15,074 nt of DNA from Fibrobacter sp. UBA1313 (lineage in GTDB: Bacteria > Fibrobacterota > Fibrobacteria > Fibrobacterales > Fibrobacteraceae), in NCBI GenBank assembly GCA_002307115.1, contig DBTP01000155.1:1-15074 (forward strand). The letters are read 5' to 3'. The translations under genes and the position numbers were made by a program. The notes under the pieces are model-generated. The model saw only the letters and a program-made list of their open reading frames with translations, was not told where the DNA came from and did no database searches. Below, in pieces: positions 1-6,409 of this stretch; the first letter of the stretch is position 1, and every line of letters starts with the position of its first letter.

Positions 1-261
1 GATTCTGCACGGTGCCTTGTGGAAAATAACATTTTCAACATCCCGAACCCGGTAACACTCTACCGCCTTTATGATTCTACCGGAGTCCCTGTAGACAGCA
101 CCACCGGATTCATTAAAATGCAAAATAACTGGTTTGCTGTCGAAGGGGGCGAGGAGCTTCCTGGGGATGCCAAAGGATTTACACCGAGTTATACATATAC
201 GCTAGAGGAAGCCAATGCGGATCTTGCATGGAAAATCAAGAAGCGGAGTGGACCTCAGTAA
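1..261 (+). CDS. 3' end of an unidentified protein (partial)
   Basis: The reading frame is open from the first base of the window and stops at TAA 259-261, giving 86 visible residues. A GTG at 19 could be read as a start, but it has no ribosome binding site and the frame continues upstream of it, so this is best read as the C-terminal end of a longer gene cut by the window edge. The visible part is soluble and rich in Thr, Tyr, Gly and acidic residues (for example LYRLYDSTGVPVDS and AVEGGEELPGDAKG). It ends in a basic stretch, WKIKKRSGPQ. No family is recognised. The beta-prone composition could suit a secreted or cell-surface domain, but that is a guess. Confidence 0.55.
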   Translation, partial: DSARCLVENNIFNIPNPVTLYRLYDSTGVPVDSTTGFIKMQNNWFAVEGGEELPGDAKGFTPSYTYTLEEANADLAWKIKKRSGPQ

Positions 262-320
262 CGACTCCTAGCAGTAATTAAAACCGCTTTGTAGCATATT
301 CTTATCAAAAACGACCTTTA

Positions 321-481
321 GGGCACTTCTAAAAATTCATTTTCTGCAAAATTGGCTGTGGCACTTCGCCATAGTTCGTTGCTCAAAGTGGCGAATAACA
401 CCATTATTGGCTACTTTTCGCGCCTACTCTGGCTCGGCCTCGCTCAATTTTGTGATCGCAAACCAATTTTTAGAGGAGCCC
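321..481. repeat. 161-bp imperfect palindromic element (MITE-like)
   Basis: The region between the partial gene and glyA is a long inverted repeat centred on base 401. The outer ends 321-337 and 465-481 match as reverse complements at 15 of 17 bases. The inner arms 385-400 and 402-417 match at 12 of 16. Both pairs share the centre 401 exactly. Between them, CAAAATTG (346-353) faces its complement CAATTTTG (444-451), displaced by a few bases. Such an element could be a non-autonomous mobile element or a transcribed hairpin. It encodes no plausible protein and has no obvious flanking target-site duplication. Whether it is repeated elsewhere in the genome cannot be seen here. Confidence 0.6.
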
Positions 482-538
482 TTTCGAAAAAAGTCGTTTT
501 TTTTATCTTTGACGAACCCACTTAAGGAGTCCTGTCAC

Positions 539-1774
539 ATGAAATCGTTGCAACAAGTAGATGCTAAAATTGCCTCACTCATAGAAAAAGAAGCGGATCG
601 CCAAGAATTTGGCATTGAATTAATCGCTTCTGAAAACTACACCTCCAAGGCCGTTATGGAGGCTGCGGGTTCGGTGTTGACCAATAAGTATAGCGAAGGC
701 TATGTCGGCAAACGTTACTACGGTGGTAATGAAGTCATTGACGAAGTTGAACAGCTCGCGATTGATCGTTGTAAAGAACTCTTTGGTTGCGAACATGCAA
801 ACATTCAACCCCTTTCCGGTTCTCCGGCAAATATCGCTGTTTATCTGGCGGTGCTCAAACCGGGCGATAAAGTGCTCGGTCTCAAGCTGGATCACGGTGG
901 ACATCTTTCTCACGGGCATCCCGTGAATTTCTCCGGTATGATGTACAACTTCGTTCAGTACGAAGTGGAACAGGCCACGGGCCGTATCGATATGGACAAG
1001 GTGCGTGAAATCGCCCTCCGTGAAAAGCCGAAAATGATTCTTGCTGGTTTCTCTGCCTACAGCCGCAACCTCGACTGGAAGCGTTTCAAAGAAATCGCCG
1101 ATGAAGTCGGGGCCATCACCATGGCGGATATATCTCATGTTGCGGGTCTCATCGCAGGTAAAGTCATTGACAGCCCGGTGCCCTATTTTGACATTGTTAC
1201 CACGACTACACACAAAACCCTCCGCGGTCCTCGCGGGGCTGTGATTATGTGCAAACAGGCTTTTGCGAAGGCCATTGACAAAGGCTTGTTCCCCGGGATG
1301 CAGGGTGGCCCGCATGACCATATCAATGCAGGTAAAGCGGTTGCTTTCTTAGAAGCTCTCCAGCCGGAATTTCATGTCTATGCAGGGAATGTCATCAAGA
1401 ACGCTCAGGCAATGGCCGGTGAATTGATGAAGCGCGGTTACAAGATTATTTCTGACGGTACGGACAATCACCTCATGGTCGTCGATATGACATCCAAGGG
1501 GGTGAGCGGTAAAGAAGCGGAAGTGGCTCTCGAAAAGGTGGGCATTTCTTCCAGTCGTTCTACCATTCCGTTTGATACGCGGAAGCCGATGGATCCTTCG
1601 GGACTCCGCCTCGGTACTGCAGCCATCACGACTCGCGGTTTCAATGAAGCGGATTCTGTGACTGTGGCGGACATCATCGACCGCACTATTATTGCCCGCA
1701 ATGACGATGCTGTTCTTGCGAAGATCCGCGAAGAAATCGTCGCTCTTTGCCGCAAGCACCCGTTGTATAAATAA
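539..1774 (+). CDS. glyA: Serine hydroxymethyltransferase GlyA
   Basis: This cytosolic PLP enzyme interconverts serine plus tetrahydrofolate with glycine plus 5,10-methylene-tetrahydrofolate, the main source of one-carbon units. The 411-residue product matches the usual bacterial length. Family motifs are clear: IELIASENYTS near residues 27-36, the glycine-rich KRYYGGNE near 58-65, PLSGSPAN near 91-98, the PLP-lysine motif TTTTHKTLRGPRG with Lys226, and FPGMQGGPH further on. The ATG at 539 is chosen because AAGGAG lies just upstream (524-529) and because family homology starts there. The frame extends in-phase to 407, but that extension lies partly in the palindromic element and has no family resemblance. 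The ABC transporter gene follows after 11 bp. Confidence 0.97.
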   Translation: MKSLQQVDAKIASLIEKEADRQEFGIELIASENYTSKAVMEAAGSVLTNKYSEGYVGKRYYGGNEVIDEVEQLAIDRCKELFGCEHANIQPLSGSPANIAVYLAVLKPGDKVLGLKLDHGGHLSHGHPVNFSGMMYNFVQYEVEQATGRIDMDKVREIALREKPKMILAGFSAYSRNLDWKRFKEIADEVGAITMADISHVAGLIAGKVIDSPVPYFDIVTTTTHKTLRGPRGAVIMCKQAFAKAIDKGLFPGMQGGPHDHINAGKAVAFLEALQPEFHVYAGNVIKNAQAMAGELMKRGYKIISDGTDNHLMVVDMTSKGVSGKEAEVALEKVGISSSRSTIPFDTRKPMDPSGLRLGTAAITTRGFNEADSVTVADIIDRTIIARNDDAVLAKIREEIVALCRKHPLYK

Positions 1775-1785
1775 GGAATCGTCCG

Positions 1786-2724
1786 GTGAGTTTTTCGCCG
1801 ATAGCGATTTCTTTTTCCGGGGTGAGTTTCACTTATCCCGGATCTTCTTTCAAGGCTCTGGATGCCGTTTCTTTGACGGTTCCAGAGTCTTCTTTTTTTG
1901 CGCTTTTGGGGCCGAATGGCGCAGGTAAAACCACTTTGCTGCGTTTACTTTGTGGGCGACTTCATTCCCAAGAGGGCGCGATTCACATGGCCCCTTCGCT
2001 TTGCGATGTGCGGGGCATTTTGGATTCCCGTCGCTACGGAGTGCTTCTTGAGAATCCAGGCATTTATCCCAAACTCTCCATCGAAGAATATCTCACTTTT
2101 TTTGCCGCCTTTTATGACGTTAAAAATGTGGGGGAACGCATCGCTAACCTCTCTCGCGAACTGGAACTCCCGAATTCTAAAACGCGCATGGGAACGCTCT
2201 CCTTAGGCAACAAACAAAAAGTGCAAGTGGCCCGCGCTTTTCTCCATCACCCCTCCCTTTTGATTCTTGACGAACCCGTTGCGAACCTGGACCCCCTCGC
2301 CCGCGAATGCGTGTGGAAACGCCTTTCGGATTGGCGCCGCGAGGAAGGCGGTACCGCAATCATTTGTTCGCATATCCTTTCGGAAATGGATTCCATCGCG
2401 ACGGATTTTGCAATGATCTCCAAAGGAAAAATTCTCCGATCAGAAGCGCTTCTGAATCTTGCGAAAGAAAGCGTGACAGTGGAGGTGACACTTGCGGGGG
2501 AGTGGAGTGCTTCACAAGTAAAATCAGTTTTGCCCAGTGACATCCTTCCGTATTTTTCTGAAACGGGTTTCCGTTTTGAATCCATTTCTCCCGAAGTCAC
2601 CAATCCACAAGTGCTTTCCGCTCTCACGTTAGCTTCCTTAAAGGTGGTGTCTCTTTCGATTCGCAAAAATACCTTGGCGCATCTTTACCATGATGTATTT
2701 AGCGGAGGAGAGCACCCCCTATGA
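1786..2724 (+). CDS. ABC transporter ATP-binding protein (ABC-2 exporter type)
   Basis: This is the cytoplasmic ATPase subunit of an ABC exporter, 312 residues. Walker A is GPNGAGKTT at 42-50. The signature motif at 138-142 reads LSLGN rather than the consensus LSGGQ. Walker B with the catalytic Glu is LLILDE at 158-163, followed by the D-loop (NLD), and the switch His is in ICSHILSE (His196). The C-terminal part, about residues 215-312, is the less conserved extension common in NatA/CcmA-like subunits. Translation starts at GTG 1786, preceded by AAGGAA (1773-1778). The stop overlaps the permease start (ATGA), implying translational coupling and a two-subunit transporter. The substrate cannot be deduced. 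A role in natural product, lipid or ion export would be typical of the family. Confidence 0.93.
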   Translation: MSFSPIAISFSGVSFTYPGSSFKALDAVSLTVPESSFFALLGPNGAGKTTLLRLLCGRLHSQEGAIHMAPSLCDVRGILDSRRYGVLLENPGIYPKLSIEEYLTFFAAFYDVKNVGERIANLSRELELPNSKTRMGTLSLGNKQKVQVARAFLHHPSLLILDEPVANLDPLARECVWKRLSDWRREEGGTAIICSHILSEMDSIATDFAMISKGKILRSEALLNLAKESVTVEVTLAGEWSASQVKSVLPSDILPYFSETGFRFESISPEVTNPQVLSALTLASLKVVSLSIRKNTLAHLYHDVFSGGEHPL

Positions 2725-3359
2725 TTCTGCATATCGTGCGCCACGAACTTCGTTTGTTTGTAAGGGAGCCGCGTTTCTGGATTCCATTCTTTTTGCCTCC
2801 GCTCCTGTTGTTCATTTCTGAGGCGGTTCTTCTCTCGTCGCCTTTGGATGCGGAACTCACGGGCCGGATGCTTTTGCTTACAGGCATCTTGATGGCCCCC
2901 ATGGGTTCTCCTCTTGCTGCGGATAGCTTCGCGGGCGAGCGGGAGCGCAATTCTTTGGAACTTCTCTGCCTGTTGCCGGTGCCCTCGTCAACGCTCTTCT
3001 GGGGAAAACTCGGGGCCATTTTACCCTTCCCGATTCTTTTCGCTCTTTTGGCGCAAGTCGCTTACACGTTGATTTTCCCGCAGGTTACCTTCGATATTTT
3101 TTGGAAGGCCGCTCTGGCGAGTGTGGCTTTCAGCCTTTGGGTCACCGGATTTTCTCTCCTCATTTCACTTTCCGCGAAAACGGTGCGTGCAGCGACGCAG
3201 ACCTCGCTCTTTATCATTTTCCCGTTGCTATTGGTAGCGCAGTGGGGAAGTGGGTATTACTTCGCGTCGACATGCATCCCCATCATCTTTTTTATGGGGG
3301 TGCTTGTGTTTGTTGCACTTTGTGTGTGGCGGGGACTTCGCAAGTTCAGTCGTTCGTAA
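2721..3359 (+). CDS. ABC-2 type transporter permease
   Basis: This 212-residue inner-membrane protein has about six hydrophobic segments (roughly 20-39, 47-66, 98-119, 130-151, 160-177 and 182-203). It carries the ERERNSLELL motif at 73-82, typical of NatB-like ABC-2 permeases, where AGERERxxLE lies in a cytoplasmic loop. The ATG overlaps the ATPase stop codon by four bases, and GGAGGAG lies at 2704-2710, so the two proteins are almost certainly co-translated and form one exporter. It is shorter than many ABC-2 permeases (about 250-400 residues) and lacks the large extracytoplasmic loop, which suits a compact half-transporter that dimerises. The substrate is unknown. Confidence 0.87.
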   Translation: MILHIVRHELRLFVREPRFWIPFFLPPLLLFISEAVLLSSPLDAELTGRMLLLTGILMAPMGSPLAADSFAGERERNSLELLCLLPVPSSTLFWGKLGAILPFPILFALLAQVAYTLIFPQVTFDIFWKAALASVAFSLWVTGFSLLISLSAKTVRAATQTSLFIIFPLLLVAQWGSGYYFASTCIPIIFFMGVLVFVALCVWRGLRKFSRS

Positions 3360-3373
3360 CTATATTCCCCCTA
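3337..3373 (+). promoter_or_regulatory. Promoter giving a leaderless DUF1232 mRNA (predicted)
   Basis: TATATT at 3361-3366 lies in the 13-bp gap between the permease stop and the DUF1232 ATG. Exactly six bases separate it from the A of that ATG, so normal initiation geometry would start the transcript on the start codon itself. No Shine-Dalgarno sequence is present between them. An upstream TTCGCA (3337-3342, 18-bp spacing) matches 4 of 6 bases of the -35 consensus. Confidence 0.45.
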
Positions 3374-3702
3374 TGAACGAATTTCAAAGTCACACAGAGA
3401 AACCTTTTGTTTCTCCATTGAAAAAATATTTTGCTTTTGCTTTTTTGATCATTGCCATACTTTATGGAATTTCCCCTGTGGATTTTTGTCCAGATACGGT
3501 TCCTGTGATGGGTTGGCTCGACGATTTCGGATTGATGCTTGCGGCACTGTTGAACCTATTTCAGCAAATGGCGATTGATCAGCACTCAATTTTCGTGAAC
3601 ATAGCGAAGTACATGAAATGGGTGATGATTGCTTTTTTCATTTTCTCTGTACTGATGTTTGGCGGACTCATCGCGCTGATTGTCGCTTTAATCGCAGACT
3701 AA
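3373..3702 (+). CDS. DUF1232 (YkvA-like) small membrane protein
   Basis: This 109-residue protein carries the DUF1232 hallmark, YGISPVDFCPDTVP at 31-44 followed by GWLDDFG at 47-53. The family consensus is close to YxISPxDLIPDxIPxxGxxDD. Hydrophobic segments lie at about 18-33 and 83-107, with a shorter one around 53-64, so it is probably an inner-membrane protein. The family has no firmly established biochemical role. ATG 3373 is chosen because it is 13 bp after the permease stop and begins the family-like sequence. The longer in-frame start at 3250 would overlap the permease by more than 100 bp in another frame. No ribosome binding site precedes 3373, whereas a -10-like TATATT does, so leaderless translation is likely. 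Confidence 0.85.
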   Translation: MNEFQSHTEKPFVSPLKKYFAFAFLIIAILYGISPVDFCPDTVPVMGWLDDFGLMLAALLNLFQQMAIDQHSIFVNIAKYMKWVMIAFFIFSVLMFGGLIALIVALIAD

Positions 3703-3715
3703 TCTCATAACGATT

Positions 3716-3749
3716 TAAAAGGAGAAGGCCTCCCTTGCGGAAGGCCTTC
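3716..3749 (-). terminator. Intrinsic terminator of rnpB
   Basis: A hairpin with an 8-bp stem (3724-3731 with 3742-3749, GAAGGCCT/AGGCCTTC) and a 10-base loop begins a few bases past the 3' end of rnpB. Read on the minus strand it is followed by TCCTTTTAAA, a short U-rich tract. The plus strand lacks an equivalent T-run, so it acts mainly for rnpB. Confidence 0.75.
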
Positions 3750-3754
3750 ATAAT

Positions 3755-4125
<371 letters not shown>

Positions 4126-4131
4126 AAATGT

Positions 4132-4139
4132 AGTATATT
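4132..4139. promoter_or_regulatory. Overlapping divergent -10 elements (rnpB and Omp85-like gene)
   Basis: The minus strand reads TATACT at 4132-4137, a 5-of-6 match to the -10 consensus at the right distance (start near 4125) for rnpB. The plus strand reads TATATT at 4134-4139, which would start transcription near 4146, two to five bases before the GTG/ATG of the outer-membrane gene. The two boxes share four base pairs. Neither side has a convincing -35 element: the best for rnpB is weak, and the plus-strand -35 region would lie inside rnpB. Confidence 0.5.
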
Positions 4140-4150
4140 TCACGCCTGTG

Positions 4151-5887
4151 ATGCATGTATTTGCCAAAGTGATTTTTTTCTTATGGGTGGCGGGTTCTTC
4201 GGCCTTTGCTATTTCTCCCGATTCTCTCGCGTCATTTCGCGTGGATTCCATCGTATGTCATCGTGGCGATGCTTTTGATGATTCCAAAGCATACAATTTT
4301 GCCGACAGCCTCATCTATAGGGTCGGGAATAGCATTCATCCAGAAACTCGTGAATCGGTTGTCAGAAAGCTCTTGCTCTTTGATGTGGGTGATACGATGA
4401 ATTTGTATGAACTCATTGAGTCAGAACGTTATTTGCGCGAACAATCCTATATTTCTGATGCCCATATCACCCGTGAAGTGGATGGGAATGGAAAGAATAT
4501 TATTCACGTGAATACCAGTGATAACTGGACTTTAACCATCCCCGTCTCATTAGAAAAACCAGGGAATGAACTTTATTATGGCATAGGCTTACAAGAAAAT
4601 AATTTTTTGGGATTTGGACAGACCGCAGGCTTTTATTACGGGCACAATGAATTTCGTGATAGGTTTTCTTTAGCTTATCAGAATAGCAATTTTTTATTCC
4701 GCCACAACAGTTTGCGAGCGGAATTCAGTAAGAATACCGATGGATTTTCTCAAAATTTTGCATTGAATCTCCCTTACTTAACGCGAACTCAAAATCAGTG
4801 GGCCTATACCATTGAAGGACTCCGTAGCAAGCAGGATGAAGTGTTTTATTGGAGTGGCGCGTTACCCCCAAGTGTTCATAAATATGTGCTTAAAGCAGAG
4901 GATGATAGGAGTTCTATTCCTGAATACAACGGGGAACATTCGAATCCTATAATGAAAGTTTTTGGCATGCGCGAAGACTCCGCGAGTTTTCGTTTAGGTC
5001 GCTCTTTTGGGGGTTCTGAGTTTAAAGTATATCTTGGAGCCACTTATGATTATCACCATACGGGATTTGATTCCCCTGAAATTGGTAGATATATTTTCCG
5101 CTATGAGGGGGAGTATTATGCATTAGATTCTGTCGCGGCTAGAGAGGAATGGCTCCCGACATTTTCGGATTCTCGAATGGGTGGTTATATCACAGTTTCT
5201 CGCATTCGTTATGATCGCTTGATCAATTTTAGAAGTGCCAAATGGACCGAAGATGTGGATAAGGGCTACTCGCTGAGAGTGGGTGCCACTCGCAATTTTG
5301 AAACATTAGGTGCCAAGAATAACGATTGGCGTTTAGATTATAAAATTTATTTAGCTGTTGGTTCTAGAACGCATCATTTGACTTGGCAAGGTCTTTCCTA
5401 TTTTTACTGGGGTGGTGATAGTCGCAATAATATTTACGAATCGGTGACTGGTGAATATCTTTGGAAAACCAATAATTCTTTTTCCTCCGTTCTCGCGGGT
5501 TCCATGGATAGTTATAAACGGGCGGCGTATGGACAGCAACTCTCGCTAGGGGGCTTGGAAAATGAACATTTCTACGGTTTCCCGAGTTCCCTTTTTACAG
5601 GACAGGCCCGTTTCTTTATGGAAGCGGAGGAACGCTTTTTTCCCAAATTTGAATTGGGGACAGTGGTGCCTGTCTTTGCAATCTTTGCTCGTGCTGGTGA
5701 AACTGCCACTGCGATCCACGAATTTGAACCTGACGATTTGACGTATGCTGTGGGTTTTGGTGTTCGTTTTGTGATGACGAAATCAGTCACGCGTCTTGTA
5801 AATCACTTTGACTTCAGTTGGCCCCTGAATGGTCCGTTGGTAGATCCCATACCTCGGTTTGCTTTTGTCGGCTTATTCTCGCTTTAG
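4151..5887 (+). CDS. Omp85/BamA-superfamily-like outer-membrane beta-barrel protein
   Basis: The 578-residue product begins with a signal peptide (about 1-20, hydrophobic core VIFFLWVAG, cleavage after AFA). A single POTRA-like domain follows at about 65-128, including RESVVRKLLLFDVGD and ESERYLREQSYISDAHI. The remainder (about 130-578) is a long run of alternating amphipathic beta strands ending in FAFVGLFSL, a typical barrel C-terminus. Near 466-495, GGLENEHFYGFPSS looks like a divergent form of the Omp85 loop-6 region (usually (V/L)RGY). Family members fold or translocate proteins or lipids at the outer membrane; the substrate here is unknown. Starts at GTG 4148 or ATG 4151 are both possible. 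The in-frame start at 4094 falls inside rnpB and is rejected. No Shine-Dalgarno sequence is visible. A small membrane-protein gene follows 26 bp downstream. Confidence 0.75.
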   Translation: MHVFAKVIFFLWVAGSSAFAISPDSLASFRVDSIVCHRGDAFDDSKAYNFADSLIYRVGNSIHPETRESVVRKLLLFDVGDTMNLYELIESERYLREQSYISDAHITREVDGNGKNIIHVNTSDNWTLTIPVSLEKPGNELYYGIGLQENNFLGFGQTAGFYYGHNEFRDRFSLAYQNSNFLFRHNSLRAEFSKNTDGFSQNFALNLPYLTRTQNQWAYTIEGLRSKQDEVFYWSGALPPSVHKYVLKAEDDRSSIPEYNGEHSNPIMKVFGMREDSASFRLGRSFGGSEFKVYLGATYDYHHTGFDSPEIGRYIFRYEGEYYALDSVAAREEWLPTFSDSRMGGYITVSRIRYDRLINFRSAKWTEDVDKGYSLRVGATRNFETLGAKNNDWRLDYKIYLAVGSRTHHLTWQGLSYFYWGGDSRNNIYESVTGEYLWKTNNSFSSVLAGSMDSYKRAAYGQQLSLGGLENEHFYGFPSSLFTGQARFFMEAEERFFPKFELGTVVPVFAIFARAGETATAIHEFEPDDLTYAVGFGVRFVMTKSVTRLVNHFDFSWPLNGPLVDPIPRFAFVGLFSL

Positions 5888-5913
5888 TGGGCCCATCGCT
5901 CAAAGGACTTTTT

Positions 5914-6210
5914 ATGAAACCCTCTACCCAGCAAATGATCTACATGATTGAAATAGTTACGGGTGTGGTTGCAATGCTGTTAGGTTGCTTAGTCTCCTTT
6001 TTGGTGTGGAATAATGGCTATTTTATGGGTGCCTTGATGCTCGTTGTTACCGGAGCTTTGAGTTGTGTTTTGGGCTGGAAAGAATGGAAGGGTTGGACTG
6101 TTTCTCGTACACAAGAAACGTTTCTTGTGGTTTTGCGCCGGACCTTTTTCTTCATGAATTTGATGCTTTCCTTTTTGGTCGTGGGAACTCTTATTTCGAT
6201 GCAACTGTAA
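5914..6210 (+). CDS. Small three-helix membrane protein of unknown function
   Basis: This 98-residue protein has three strongly hydrophobic segments at about 9-30, 34-53 and 74-95, with a short basic/aromatic loop (GWKEWKGWTVSR) between the second and third. No family is recognised. ATG 5914 is preceded by AAAGGA (5902-5907) at good spacing, which fixes the start. The in-frame start at 5818 would lie within the upstream outer-membrane gene. The 26-bp gap from that gene suggests co-transcription, so it may be an inner-membrane partner, but nothing in the sequence proves this. Confidence 0.7.
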   Translation: MKPSTQQMIYMIEIVTGVVAMLLGCLVSFLVWNNGYFMGALMLVVTGALSCVLGWKEWKGWTVSRTQETFLVVLRRTFFFMNLMLSFLVVGTLISMQL

Positions 6211-6230
6211 GGTATTATCGGGTGAGGGGT

Positions 6231-6290
6231 CGGTACATAATTCCGAGCGCTGGGGCAGTGAATTTATTTTGGCTAAATTTGTATAAGAGT
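6231..6290 (+). pseudogene. Relic of a secretion-tail coding sequence
   Basis: Bases 6231-6280 match 10655-10704, inside the C-terminal tail of the GLUG gene downstream, at 38 of 50 positions by hand alignment without gaps. Translated, it reads RYIIPSAGAVNLF against RYVIPSAGVVNLF. The fragment lies between two genes, has no start or ribosome binding site of its own, and the similarity fades after about 6290. It looks like the remainder of a deleted paralogue or of a recombination event. Confidence 0.6.
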
Positions 6291-6409
6291 AGATCAAAAA
6301 TCGTCACTTTAAAGCATAAAAGTACCCGATTTTTAAAATTTTAATACAAGAAACATTGAATTTATTTTTATCATTCAAAATGGAGTTTTTACTAGCAGAT
6401 AGAGGTTTT

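Noticed and set aside
407..538. An N-terminal extension of 44 residues on GlyA
   Set aside because: It lies partly in the palindromic element, has no ribosome binding site and does not resemble GlyA. A good Shine-Dalgarno site and the family N-terminus both point to ATG 539.
620..1321. A 233-codon minus-strand frame inside glyA
   Set aside because: It is fully antisense to a clear essential gene, has no ribosome binding site or recognised family, and is explained by the codon pattern of glyA.
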